Below, piece after piece: positions 37,130-46,201 of a stretch of 64,000 nucleotides of DNA. A model generated the notes under the pieces. That model saw nothing but the letters and a program-made list of their open reading frames with translations. It was not told the DNA's origin and made no database searches. The number at the start of each line of letters is the position of its first letter. Positions within the stretch are counted from its first letter, which is position 1. The stretch is from positions 3,656,501 through 3,720,500 of the forward strand of contig NZ_CP017705.1 in assembly GCF_002706795.1 (NCBI RefSeq), read 5' to 3'. The translations under genes and the position numbers were made by a program. Origin of the DNA: Brevibacillus laterosporus DSM 25 (lineage in GTDB: Bacteria > Bacillota > Bacilli > Brevibacillales > Brevibacillaceae).

Positions 37130-38236
37130 ATGGTGGAGGAAGTGGATCAAAGACGTCTTACTCAACTTCGTTCTTTCATGGAAGAACAACAAACGGAAGC
37201 TATTCTCGTTACTCTTCCTATGCATGTATATTATTTGACAGGGTTTTTTACAGATCCGCACGAACGGTTTATGGGACTTGTAATCCCTGCTGATGGAGAA
37301 CCGGTATTAATCGTACCTGCGTTAGACCGTAATGCAGCTGAAGCGGCTTCTAGCGTACAAAAAATTATGACACATACAGACACGGATAATCCGTTTCAGA
37401 TTTTAAAGCAGTCCCTACCACAGAATATCAAGAGCTTGGCTGTGGAGAAGAGTCATTTGACTGTTTCTATCTATGAAGCGATGGTCAAAGAATTAGATGC
37501 TCCTACATATATAGATGTGGAAGAGCCGTTGCGCCAAATGCGTTTAATAAAGTCGGTTGATGAAGTGGCTCGGATTAAGCGAGCATGTGAAACAATTGAG
37601 GAAGTTCTACGGCAATGCCTACCAAAAGTAAAAGTAGGTGTAACAGAAGCCGAGATTGTAGCAGAGCTAGAATTCCTGATGAAAAAATTAGGCTCTCAAG
37701 GTCCTTCGTTTTCTACTATGGTGTTAAGCGGTCCTAATTCAGCGCTACCACATGGGAAGCCAGGTAGCCGTAAGATTGATAACGGGGAGTTCCTATTGTT
37801 TGACATGGGTGTGCTACAAGACGGCTATATCTCTGATATTACACGGACATTTGCTGTGGGAGAGATTAATGACAAGCAAAAAGAAGTGTATCAAACGGTA
37901 TTAGCAGCGAATCTAGCAGCGATTGAAGCTACACGTCCAGGTGTTGTACTAGCTGATTTAGACCAGGTAGCGCGTCAAGTTATTGCAGATAAGGGGTATG
38001 GTGAGTATTTTACCCATCGCTTAGGTCATGGTATGGGTATGGATGTACACGAATACCCTTCTGTACATGGGGCAAACCAGGATAAATTGGTAAGTGGTAT
38101 GGTATTTACAATTGAACCTGGAATCTATTTGCCAGAGGTTGGCGGCGTACGTATTGAAGATGACGTACTTGTAACAGATACAGGAGTAGAAATTTTAACA
38201 AGCTATCCAAAAGAGCTTCAAATCATCGGTGTGTAA
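37130..38236 (+). CDS. M24 family Xaa-Pro peptidase
   Basis: 368 residues: an N-terminal creatinase-like domain, then the pita-bread domain. The five metal ligands are in FDMGVLQDGYISDIT (two Asp), HRLGHGMG (His), TIEPGIY (Glu) and VRIEDDV (Glu). It hydrolyses dipeptides or peptides with proline at position 2. It directly follows the peptide importer and so probably processes imported peptides, although the terminator between them indicates separate transcription. Confidence 0.92.
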   Translation: MVEEVDQRRLTQLRSFMEEQQTEAILVTLPMHVYYLTGFFTDPHERFMGLVIPADGEPVLIVPALDRNAAEAASSVQKIMTHTDTDNPFQILKQSLPQNIKSLAVEKSHLTVSIYEAMVKELDAPTYIDVEEPLRQMRLIKSVDEVARIKRACETIEEVLRQCLPKVKVGVTEAEIVAELEFLMKKLGSQGPSFSTMVLSGPNSALPHGKPGSRKIDNGEFLLFDMGVLQDGYISDITRTFAVGEINDKQKEVYQTVLAANLAAIEATRPGVVLADLDQVARQVIADKGYGEYFTHRLGHGMGMDVHEYPSVHGANQDKLVSGMVFTIEPGIYLPEVGGVRIEDDVLVTDTGVEILTSYPKELQIIGV

Positions 38237-38284
38237 ATCCGATCAATGAAAGAAAAATCATACGATCTGCTTTATCTACGAAAC

Positions 38285-38315
38285 AAAGACGAGCGAATGG
38301 CTCGTCTTTGCTTTT
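38285..38315 (+). terminator. Terminator after the M24 peptidase gene
   Basis: AAAGACGAGC/GCTCGTCTTT perfect stem, then GCTTTT. Confidence 0.88.
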
Positions 38316-38352
38316 ATCATATAGGGGGTATTTTTAAATCTGCTACTAGTAT

Positions 38353-38988
38353 TTAATCCTTTGTTTCAGAAAGATATTGTGTTATGGAGTGAATTACACT
38401 CTCAAAATAAGCCTTCTCATGAGGAACAAAATCGTCTTTGCCCACCATTTTTTGTAGAGGGATACTCTCACCCTTCGTATTCTTTTCAAAACCCTCAACG
38501 AGTACTTTCTGTATGTCACGTAACCAGAGCTCACAAAATCCAGCAAATTCAGCTTTTACCATACCAGAAACCTCCTCTGGTTGGAGTGTATAATCACTCA
38601 TTGCATGCTTACTTTGGTAAAGAAATACGTGACTTAATTCTTTATCAATAAATCCATTTTGTATAATGCAGTTCTTTATGACACCTACTGATACTAAATC
38701 ATTGAAAGAGACATGAATACCTAATTCTTCCTCTACTTCTCTTATTCCATCGTGAATCGTTTCGTGAGCCAGTAAATGACCAGCAGCTGTAATATCCAGT
38801 AGAGAGGGGAAATCCTTTTTCTGTTCACTTCTGATTTGAAAATGAATATAGTCAATTCCATTTTCAGTACTAATAAACCAACAATGAAACGTTTCATGCC
38901 AAAGACCTTGACTATGAACCTCTGCACGTGAAGCTGAACCTACCTGATTGTGAGACTCATCAAAAATGGCAAGCAATTCTGTTTCCAT
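38353..38988 (-). CDS. NUDIX hydrolase, isopentenyl-diphosphate isomerase-like
   Basis: 211 residues. The Nudix box reads GHLLAHETIHDGIREVEEELGI, one residue shorter than the standard GX5EX7REUXEEXGU spacing. The ETELLAIFDESHNQVGSASRAEVHSQGLWHETFH-type N-terminus is shared with the YfcD/IPP-isomerase-like branch. The substrate is unknown. It runs convergent to the peptidase gene and starts 17 bases from the MFS gene end on the same strand, so it may be cotranscribed with it. Confidence 0.85.
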   Translation of the reverse strand: METELLAIFDESHNQVGSASRAEVHSQGLWHETFHCWFISTENGIDYIHFQIRSEQKKDFPSLLDITAAGHLLAHETIHDGIREVEEELGIHVSFNDLVSVGVIKNCIIQNGFIDKELSHVFLYQSKHAMSDYTLQPEEVSGMVKAEFAGFCELWLRDIQKVLVEGFEKNTKGESIPLQKMVGKDDFVPHEKAYFESVIHSITQYLSETKD

Positions 38989-39005
38989 TGTGTTTACCTC
39001 TTCTT

Positions 39006-40172
39006 CTATTGTCTAGATAACGATACTGTGACACGACTAGCTTTAGCCATTGAGAAGACAGCTGTTCCTAAAGCTAACAAAATGATTAGCCCACCCACAG
39101 TAGCATTCCAATCAATGGATGCTCTCTCAATGACGATTCCACCAATAAAGGAGCCAAAAGCAATCCCAAAATGAAGAGCAGAATTGTTTAAGCTTTGTTG
39201 TATATCAGAAGATTCTGGAGCAGCTTCAATTAAATAGCTTTGTAATGCCGGAGTGATTGCCCAACTCAACATGCTCCAGATAATCATCACTACTAAGAAT
39301 AGCGGTAAAGCGAAGGTAGTGTAGGGAATCATAAAGATTGTCAAAGCAAAGATAGAAATAACAGATAGAATGGTGCGTTTTGTACCGAATCGATCAGCAA
39401 GAAAGCCACCAAAACCTCCGCCAAATACGGCAGCAATACCAAAAATGACATATACAATACTTACCCAATCCCCATCTAGTCCTAGCTTCATTTTTAAAAA
39501 TGGAGTTAGATACGCATATAACGTTAAATGACCTGCTAAGAACAAAAACGACGTCAATTGAGTAAATAATACTTTACGATTTTTCAATGTGCCTAACTGT
39601 TTCCAAATCGGAATAGAAGGCTTTGGTTCAATTCGATCCATGAAGAAATGCACACCAGTTAAAGAAAGTATGGTCAATATAGAAATTAGTATAAAAGGAG
39701 CTCGCCAACCAAAGGCATTACCTATCATTAATCCAATGGGTACGCCAAGCACAAGAGAGGCACTGATTCCCATAAATACGACTCCTATAGCACGAGCCCG
39801 GTATGGTATAGTCACGATGCTTGATGCGATTGTAACACATAAAACAACTAGCAGAGAACCACTTACAGCCGATATGATACGTGCAAGTAACAACATACTA
39901 TAGGTTGGACTGATGACTGCTATTACGTTACCGATAAGGAATACTAATAAAGAAATCATGGTTAAACGTTTTCGTTCTACTCCTGAGGTTAATGTTAATA
40001 GAATAGGAGCTGAAATGGCAAATACAAGTGAAAACATTGTAATCAAAAATCCTGCTTTACCAAGACTCACCCCTAAATCAGTGGCTACTAAATCTAAAAT
40101 ACCACCTATAATCAATTCAACCATCCCTACAACAAAAGAGACAATTGTTAGCAAATAAACTCGTTTATTCAT
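39006..40172 (-). CDS. MFS transporter (drug or metabolite exporter, DHA-type)
   Basis: 388 residues, twelve helices. The loop 2-3 segment is GVERKRL and loop 8-9 is GFLADRFGTKRT; helix 5 carries the GVPIGLMIG motif typical of antiporters. The substrate is not evident. It is divergent from a TrmB-type regulator gene with an inverted repeat between them, which suggests that the regulator controls it. Confidence 0.9.
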   Translation of the reverse strand: MNKRVYLLTIVSFVVGMVELIIGGILDLVATDLGVSLGKAGFLITMFSLVFAISAPILLTLTSGVERKRLTMISLLVFLIGNVIAVISPTYSMLLLARIISAVSGSLLVVLCVTIASSIVTIPYRARAIGVVFMGISASLVLGVPIGLMIGNAFGWRAPFILISILTILSLTGVHFFMDRIEPKPSIPIWKQLGTLKNRKVLFTQLTSFLFLAGHLTLYAYLTPFLKMKLGLDGDWVSIVYVIFGIAAVFGGGFGGFLADRFGTKRTILSVISIFALTIFMIPYTTFALPLFLVVMIIWSMLSWAITPALQSYLIEAAPESSDIQQSLNNSALHFGIAFGSFIGGIVIERASIDWNATVGGLIILLALGTAVFSMAKASRVTVSLSRQ

Positions 40173-40194
40173 ATTCTAACAACCTTCCTTTTTA

Positions 40195-40224
40195 AAAAAG
40201 TTACCACTGCAATAGTAACTTTTT
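40195..40224. promoter_or_regulatory. Inverted repeat between the MFS and TrmB-type genes
   Basis: AAAAAGTTAC, 10-base gap, GTAACTTTTT: perfect 10-base arms in the divergent promoter region, a likely operator of the adjacent regulator. Confidence 0.65.
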
Positions 40225-40328
40225 AAAAGAGAGAAAACAAGAGTAAATTTCATCATACAAAATAAACCAGAGAATATGCTATGATGGTACTACTACCTAC
40301 TAAATGGTTAAGCAAGGGGTCAAAGACT

Positions 40329-41087
40329 ATGCTTCAACAATTCGGTTTTACACAATATGAAAGTCAGGTTTATCAAGCTCTTATAACAGTTGATCAGCCA
40401 TTAGATGCAACAGGTATCGTCAAGGGATCGAATGTCCCGCGTTCAAAAGTATACGAAGTCCTTCATCGCTTGTCTGAAAAGGGAATGATCCTTGAATCGA
40501 CAATCGAAAAAAAACGGTTGTATACGGCTCTTCCCATTGAGTCTATCATTGAAAAACTAAAAGCTGATTTTGAAACGAATGTTCAAAAATTAAGAACCAC
40601 ACAAAAAAAAGAAGCACCTAAAGATGACAGAGTATGGACATTAAAAGATAATCATTCGATCCAATCCTTGCTAAAGGATCTGCTACAACAAGCCAAGCAA
40701 TCGGTTTTTATTTCGGGATGGGCTGATGATTTGGCTTCTTTTCTCCCCATTTTAGAGCAAAAATATGCCGAGGGTATTACCGTTAATATTCATGTGATTG
40801 GTGAATTCTCAACTACGATTCCTACGGTATCTACGTTAATTCCTGATGTACAGCACGCAAGTTTAGAGAGAAGCCGTATCCTTATCGTAGATGAACAGGA
40901 ATTACTTTTTGCAGGAATAGAAGATAGTAAGTGGCAAGCTATCCGTACAGGATCGCGTCCCTTAGTGAAGTTCTTTACCGAGTTTTTCTATCATGATGTC
41001 GCCTTAACTGAAATAACACAAAAATATCGGGATACCGTGATGAAAGATCAGGCTATTCGAGATGTATTGTTAAATTTAAGGTATTAG
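40329..41087 (+). CDS. TrmB family transcriptional regulator
   Basis: 252 residues. The N-terminal winged helix (LQQFGFTQYESQVYQALI.. PRSKVYEVLHRLSEKG) is the TrmB DNA-binding domain. A coiled segment and a C-terminal phospholipase-D-like effector domain (QSVFISGWADDLASFLPIL) follow. In other species TrmB proteins bind sugars; the ligand here is unknown. ATG 40329 is chosen over the frame start 40281 because AAGGGG is correctly spaced and the domain begins there. It is divergent from the MFS exporter. Confidence 0.88.
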   Translation: MLQQFGFTQYESQVYQALITVDQPLDATGIVKGSNVPRSKVYEVLHRLSEKGMILESTIEKKRLYTALPIESIIEKLKADFETNVQKLRTTQKKEAPKDDRVWTLKDNHSIQSLLKDLLQQAKQSVFISGWADDLASFLPILEQKYAEGITVNIHVIGEFSTTIPTVSTLIPDVQHASLERSRILIVDEQELLFAGIEDSKWQAIRTGSRPLVKFFTEFFYHDVALTEITQKYRDTVMKDQAIRDVLLNLRY

Positions 41088-41111
41088 TTGGGGAATTAGC
41101 CTCTGTTTTAT

Positions 41112-41151
41112 AAATAAAAGCCTCTCTCCTAGATATATAAGAGAGAGGCTT
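41112..41151 (-). terminator. mnt operon terminator
   Basis: AAGCCTCTCTC/GAGAGAGGCTT 11-bp stem; on the minus strand TTTTATTT follows. It may also serve the TrmB-type gene. Confidence 0.85.
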
Positions 41152-41181
41152 AGCTAGTTAGCGTTAAAAAAGGACGAGCAA

Positions 41182-42066
41182 CTATTCCTGCTCGGATACA
41201 CGTAAGCTACGGCGGGCAAGTAGCTTAGAGATAAGACCATATCGTGGCGAGAATACAAAGGCTAGGGCGAATAATAGTCCTGCGATTACTGTCATAGCGC
41301 CAGCGATAGAGCTATCCAACCAAGTTGCCAATGCATAACCGAGTGCAGAGCATAGAACTCCGATCAGCATACTTAACCCCAGCATGACAGGTAAACGGTC
41401 TGTCAGCAGGTAGGCGGTTGCTCCGGGCACAACAAGCATGGCAACAACCAAGATGGCACCAACGCTTTCAAAAGAGGCGACAGTGGCCATGGAGACAAGT
41501 CCCATTAAGAGATAGTGGAACAAGGCGACCGGAATACCAATAGCTGCTGCCATTGCAGGATCGAATGTGCAGAGCTTAAATTGTTTGTAAAAGAGAGAGA
41601 TCACCAACAGGCTGACTAAAAAGACGATTCCAATTCCCCAGATTGCCCTTGGACCCAGCTCCAAATCACCAATCGTTAGCGTATCCCACGGTACATATGC
41701 GATTTCTCCATATAGTACACAATCCAAATCTAGATCGACTTGCGAACTAAACAGGGAGATTATAACCACCCCAATGGAAAAGAGAGCGGTAAATGTTACC
41801 CCGATAGCCGCATCTGATTTAACACCACTGTTACGAAAAAGTTGAATCAAAAAGACAGTCAGAAGGCCAAATGACCCCGCACCGATTAGCATAGGTAACG
41901 TTTCTCGACTACTGGTAATAAGAAATGCTAGGGCAATACCAGGCAGAATAGCATGACTTATCGCATCACCTAGCATAGCCATTCGTCTTAAAATAAGAAA
42001 ACAACCGAGGAAGCCGCATGTCGCGGCTACCAATGATCCAGTTAAAATAATCCAAAAACTGTTCAT
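41182..42066 (-). CDS. mntD: Manganese ABC transporter permease MntD
   Basis: 294 residues of the ABC-3 permease family. GCFLILRRMAMLGDAISHAILPGIALAF near the N-terminus is diagnostic, and about eight helices follow. The start overlaps the mntC stop by four bases (ATGA). It forms the transmembrane pore with MntC. Confidence 0.92.
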   Translation of the reverse strand: MNSFWIILTGSLVAATCGFLGCFLILRRMAMLGDAISHAILPGIALAFLITSSRETLPMLIGAGSFGLLTVFLIQLFRNSGVKSDAAIGVTFTALFSIGVVIISLFSSQVDLDLDCVLYGEIAYVPWDTLTIGDLELGPRAIWGIGIVFLVSLLVISLFYKQFKLCTFDPAMAAAIGIPVALFHYLLMGLVSMATVASFESVGAILVVAMLVVPGATAYLLTDRLPVMLGLSMLIGVLCSALGYALATWLDSSIAGAMTVIAGLLFALAFVFSPRYGLISKLLARRSLRVSEQE

Positions 42067-43409
42067 ACGGGAACGCCTCCCTGCTCCGATTTTTTTCTGG
42101 AAGTAGGGGGGGACATATGTCCGAGAAGTAAAGGTGTCATGTCATAGTGTTCTAACTCTGCTATCATTTGTTGCAATTGTGGTTTGGTTAATTGAGTTAC
42201 AATTAACTCTTCATTCTGATCAACACTATAACCTTGATACTTTTGTTCATTCATTAGGAATAAATCCCAGAGGCGCTGATCTAAAATGAGATCGTGTGCT
42301 TTTTCTACACCTGTTTTAGTAAATGTCCAATGCTCCCGGCGACTTTCGTTAAAGGCAACCCAGCCCTTTTTTTGTAAGCTAGATAAGGCTTTGATTACAG
42401 CAGCGTGTGCTTTTCCACTTTTTTGACTGACTCGCTCCACAGGTATATACACATTATGGGATATTCGCCGTTGTTTAATCTCCTGTTCCATACATTCATA
42501 TAGAGAGCGCAAGACATCTTGCTGCAAGACTTGATTCCGCAAACGTAAAAATCGAATTAGTTTAAACAATACGCCACGACTTGGAGAAAAGACGAGTGAA
42601 AACAAGAATAAAGTTGTGGCACCTAGCACGATAATAGGACCAGTCGGTAAATTTTGAACCTGTGTGCTAAGTAATGTTCCAAAAGCTCCGCTCAATGCCC
42701 CGAATACACCGGAGAGTATAACCATTGATCCAAGTTTATTAGTCCAATAGCGGGCTGTAACTGCTGGGGTAATCAGCATGGCTGCCATTAAGACAACTCC
42801 TACCGCTTGCAGACCAATTACGACGGACATCAGTAACATAACCATTAATAGTCCGTCTAGCATCCCCATTGGCAATCCCAATCCACGACCAAATCCTGCG
42901 TCAAAGGAAAGTAATTTAAATTCTTTAAACAATAAGCTTGTTAACAAAATTAAAATAGAGCCTACAACAACCATTGTATTGACATCGTTACCTACTAAAG
43001 AGGCAGCTTGACCAAACAAGAATTTATCCAGACCGCTTTGATTACCACTGGAGCTATGCTGGATATAAGTAAGTAATACGATTCCGATTCCGAAGAATAC
43101 AGACAATATAAGCGCAAGGGCAGTATCTTCTTTAATCCGTGAGTGACGCGAAATCATGCTGATAAAGTAAGTAGCAACTAGCCCGGATAGGCCTGCACCA
43201 AGTAAAAATAAGCCAACTGATTTTGAGCCAGTAAGTAAAAAGACTAGGCAAACACCTGGTAATGCTGCATGAGCTAGAGCATCACCCATCAATGAACGAC
43301 CGCGGAGAAAGGCAAAGCAACCGAGTACTCCGCTACTGATTCCAAGTAGTATGCAACCGGCTAGCACCCATTGCGTGTTGGGATCTTGCAAAGTCTGCCA
43401 CCAACTCAT
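42063..43409 (-). CDS. mntC: Manganese ABC transporter permease MntC with C-terminal winged-helix domain
   Basis: 448 residues. The first about 290 are an ABC-3 permease ([23 protein letters not shown]). The rest is a soluble extension with a winged-helix pattern resembling DtxR/MntR-type DNA-binding domains ([34 protein letters not shown]). The same fusion length is known for B. subtilis MntC (about 435). The role of the extension is not established. The stop/start overlap on both sides indicates tight coupling. Confidence 0.92.
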   Translation of the reverse strand: MSWWQTLQDPNTQWVLAGCILLGISSGVLGCFAFLRGRSLMGDALAHAALPGVCLVFLLTGSKSVGLFLLGAGLSGLVATYFISMISRHSRIKEDTALALILSVFFGIGIVLLTYIQHSSSGNQSGLDKFLFGQAASLVGNDVNTMVVVGSILILLTSLLFKEFKLLSFDAGFGRGLGLPMGMLDGLLMVMLLMSVVIGLQAVGVVLMAAMLITPAVTARYWTNKLGSMVILSGVFGALSGAFGTLLSTQVQNLPTGPIIVLGATTLFLFSLVFSPSRGVLFKLIRFLRLRNQVLQQDVLRSLYECMEQEIKQRRISHNVYIPVERVSQKSGKAHAAVIKALSSLQKKGWVAFNESRREHWTFTKTGVEKAHDLILDQRLWDLFLMNEQKYQGYSVDQNEELIVTQLTKPQLQQMIAELEHYDMTPLLLGHMSPPTSRKKSEQGGVPV

Positions 43410-44194
43410 TTTGACCCCTCCTGCTTGGACCTGTCTGTGGAAAGGGCCAGCCGATCACCTAAGATTTGTAAGCGGCCTCCGTAGGTTTTTTGTAAATTCT
43501 CTGTAGTGAAGGTATCTTCTGTTGGACCATTTACGATCATTCGTTTATTAATCATGATAATCCAGTCAAAATATTCGGTAACAGTTTGAAGATCGTGGTG
43601 AACGACCAAAACGGTTTTATTCTGTTCCTTTAATTCATTCAAAAGGAGAATGATTGCTTTCTCCGTAGCAGCATCAACACCTGCGAAGGGTTCATCCATG
43701 AAATAGATTTGAGCCTCCTGGGCTAAAGCACGTGCTAGGAAGACACGCTGCTGTTGTCCACCCGAAAGCTGACTGATTTGACGATCGGCAAAATCAGCCA
43801 TACCTACTTTACGTAGGCATTCCATTGCCCATTCCTTGTCTGTTTTACCAGGTCTACGGAACCAGCCAAGTCGTCCATAACGCCCCATTAGGACAACATC
43901 CAGAGCATCTGTGGGAAAATCCCAGTCTACGGTTTCACGTTGAGGGACATAGCCTACTAGCTTGCGTTGCTCGCGATAGGGTTTTCCATAGATGTGGACT
44001 TCGCCAGAGGCAGCAGGGATGAGCCCTTGAATGGCTTTGATAAACGTTGATTTCCCTGCACCATTGGGTCCAATAATTCCGATTAATTTGCCTTCAGGAA
44101 TGGTAAGTGTGACATTGCGAAGGACTGGTTTTTTCTGATAGGCAACCGTCAAATTACTGACGGAGAGTGGTTCGTATGATGTAACGGGATTCAT
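43406..44194 (-). CDS. mntB: Manganese ABC transporter ATPase MntB
   Basis: 262 residues. Walker [10 protein letters not shown], signature LSGGQQQR, Walker [13 protein letters not shown], and H-loop VVHHD. ATG 44194 follows GGAGGGT; the frame extends 12 codons further into mntA. It lies 16 bases after mntA and overlaps mntC by four bases. Confidence 0.94.
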   Translation of the reverse strand: MNPVTSYEPLSVSNLTVAYQKKPVLRNVTLTIPEGKLIGIIGPNGAGKSTFIKAIQGLIPAASGEVHIYGKPYREQRKLVGYVPQRETVDWDFPTDALDVVLMGRYGRLGWFRRPGKTDKEWAMECLRKVGMADFADRQISQLSGGQQQRVFLARALAQEAQIYFMDEPFAGVDAATEKAIILLLNELKEQNKTVLVVHHDLQTVTEYFDWIIMINKRMIVNGPTEDTFTTENLQKTYGGRLQILGDRLALSTDRSKQEGSK

Positions 44195-44210
44195 ATAGGA
44201 CCCTCCTTTT

Positions 44211-45173
44211 TTATTTGAGAGCAGAGACAATTGTATCTATATTATGCTTTACCATACCGATGTAGTTCCCCTCAGGTGTGCCTGGCGTTCCCATTGCATC
44301 AGAGAATAATTCGCCGCCGATGACAACGTTGTGTTTTTTTGCAGAAGCACCTTCAACTACAGCTTCAATCGAACGCTTTGGAACCGAGGATTCCACAAAA
44401 ACAGCCTTTATTTTTCGATCAACAAGGGTAGTTACTAAGTTCTGAACGTCTTTTAATCCATATTCAGAAGCTGTACTAATCCCTTGTAAGCCTACAACTT
44501 CAATATCATATGCCTTACCAAAATAAGCAAAAGCATCATGAGCAGTTACTAGAACACGTTGCTCTTTCGGAACAGTGGCAACCTGCTCTTTGGCATAATC
44601 GTGTAATTCTTGCAATTGTTTTAAATAGTTTGTTGCATTTGCCTGATACTTATCTTTATGTAAGGTATCGATTTCAGATAACGAGTCACGAACCTGTTCT
44701 ACAGCTTTCATCCACAGGGATACATCGAACCAAACGTGTGGATCTGGCTGATCTGGTGACTCAGGATCTGCATGTAATAATTCTTTAGGGATTTGTTTCG
44801 TAACCGCAATGACAAGCTTCTTCTTGCTCATTTGTTCGAATATATCGACCATTTTACCTTCGAGATGAAGACCGGAATAAAAGACGATGTCGGCATCTTC
44901 AATTCGTTTGATATCTCCTTGAGATGCTTTGTATAAATGGGGGTCTACACCAGCACCCATTAATTGAGTAACCTCTACTTGATCTCCACCGACCTTTGCC
45001 ACGATATCTGCGACCATACCAGTAGTGGTAGTGATTTTCCATGTTCCTTCGTGTTGGGCTTGTTGTTTATCACCGCTAATCACTTGTTGTCCGCAACCTG
45101 TCAGCATAAGTGACAAAGCTAAGACAGAAGTACTAAGGAATGAAAACCAACGTGATTTTTTCAACAGTTGCAT
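44211..45173 (-). CDS. mntA: Manganese/zinc-binding lipoprotein MntA
   Basis: 320 residues of cluster 9 metal-binding proteins (ZnuA/PsaA type). Lipobox LTGC with Cys27. Metal ligands are expected at His in VDPHLYKAS, His in PDPHVWFD, the Glu in [10 protein letters not shown] and the Asp in FSDAMG. There is no long His-rich loop, which favours manganese over zinc. GGAGGAC precedes the start. First gene of mntABCD. Confidence 0.92.
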   Translation of the reverse strand: MQLLKKSRWFSFLSTSVLALSLMLTGCGQQVISGDKQQAQHEGTWKITTTTGMVADIVAKVGGDQVEVTQLMGAGVDPHLYKASQGDIKRIEDADIVFYSGLHLEGKMVDIFEQMSKKKLVIAVTKQIPKELLHADPESPDQPDPHVWFDVSLWMKAVEQVRDSLSEIDTLHKDKYQANATNYLKQLQELHDYAKEQVATVPKEQRVLVTAHDAFAYFGKAYDIEVVGLQGISTASEYGLKDVQNLVTTLVDRKIKAVFVESSVPKRSIEAVVEGASAKKHNVVIGGELFSDAMGTPGTPEGNYIGMVKHNIDTIVSALK

Positions 45174-45199
45174 AGTTGTCCTCCTACAAGTTTTTTATC

Positions 45200-45228
45200 T
45201 TTATGCTAAAAAGTTTCCTGAGGTCAAC
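45200..45228 (-). promoter_or_regulatory. mnt promoter with candidate MntR operator
   Basis: On the minus strand, GTTGACCTCAGGAAAC (45213-45228) matches the known B. subtilis MntR site TTTGCCTTAAGGAAAC at 12 of 16 positions. A -35-like TTGACC (45222-45227) lies within it and a -10-like CATAAA (45200-45205) follows after 16 bases. Manganese-bound MntR would block transcription. Confidence 0.6.
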
Positions 45229-45599
45229 TTTATCACAAATATTTGCCCTTGTGCAACAATTTTACCATATGCTACCTTGGCTGAATTGGTGCCTGACCAT
45301 GTGTTCACAAAGAGATGGGGATGCCTAAACTCTTTTAGACTAGTGCATATCAAGTTCTGAGAGTCAGATTGGAAGCAGGTAAACATAAGCATACGGAACT
45401 TGTCTGTAACCAATAATAAATAGGTAGTTTGAACGATAAAGTAGTCGCGTACAGGGAGAGAAGGTGTGCCTGAAGTATTTCTTTGGCATAAAAAAACTCG
45501 GCTGGCACCGAGTCTGTATAATAGCAAATTTGTTATAGTCTACATAAGAGGTAAGAAGTTTGTGCCAAACCAAAGTTTTACATACCTAAAGTAAGAGTC
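45229..45599. other. Gene-free stretch between mntA and the unrecognised minus-strand gene
   Basis: Contains the terminator at 45487-45513; otherwise nothing recognised. Confidence 0.5.
45487..45513 (-). terminator. Terminator of the unrecognised gene
   Basis: On the minus strand ACTCGG/CCGAGT stem followed by TTTTTTT. Confidence 0.8.
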
Positions 45600-45986
45600 T
45601 TACACATATTTGGTATTATCCAGGAGCAGTCCTTTAGGTTCAAAATAACTAAAGCCGTAAGAATCTGCTGATTCAAAACGCAAGGATGCATTTGCAAGCG
45701 GGAGGAAACCTGTTTTCATATCCAGATATTGTCCCATGGTTACTGAAAATCCAACCAATTTTTCCAACAAATGAACATCAGCTACCAATGATGCTGTGCG
45801 GATGATAGCTGCTTGAGGATATCCAGGCCGAGGTGTTGTTGGTTTTTCATATTGAACAAACCAAGGCAGATGTTCATATGTACCAAGCATACGCATCATC
45901 ATCTGTTCCCCTGAAGGAAGCGCAATTTGCTGCGTTCCAGAAAAATGTATGGGGTAGCCTTCTTGGCTCCTTCGTGAACGATTCAC
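45600..45986 (-). CDS. Uncharacterised protein, no family recognised
   Basis: 128 residues from GTG 45986, which lacks a ribosome site. ATGs at 45902, 45899 and 45896 follow AGGGGAA and would give about 100 residues. The sequence has no membrane helix or signal, is rich in aromatic residues, and ends FEPKGLLLDNTKYV. A strong terminator downstream on the same strand supports a real transcript. It lies divergent from lepA. I cannot assign a function. Confidence 0.5.
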   Translation of the reverse strand: MNRSRRSQEGYPIHFSGTQQIALPSGEQMMMRMLGTYEHLPWFVQYEKPTTPRPGYPQAAIIRTASLVADVHLLEKLVGFSVTMGQYLDMKTGFLPLANASLRFESADSYGFSYFEPKGLLLDNTKYV

Positions 45987-46104
45987 AGTCAGCCAATAAT
46001 GTGTACTTTATAAAAGTGGGGACACCGTTGCTTTCAATGTATCACAAGTTCATGAGAGGAGGGAGCGCAGAAAAGAAATAGGTGCGTTTATCAATAGCCA
46101 TTTC

Positions 46105-46133
46105 TTGCTCAAATACTACCTTTTTGCTATTAT
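46105..46133 (+). promoter_or_regulatory. lepA promoter
   Basis: TTGCTC (46105-46110), 17-base spacer, TATTAT (46128-46133), about 70 bases before the lepA ATG. Confidence 0.6.
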
Positions 46134-46201
46134 TAATCTTAGTGTATTTTTTAGCGGATACGAATGAGCAGATCATTCTATTCGTGGGAGGGAACGAAGA
46201 A

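Noticed and set aside
38361-38651. 96-codon plus-strand frame opposite the NUDIX gene
   Set aside because: Antisense shadow of a gene with an intact Nudix box.
46082-46201. N-terminal extension of LepA with a hydrophobic segment
   Set aside because: The promoter lies within it, and ATG 46202 has the ribosome site and the normal LepA N-terminus.
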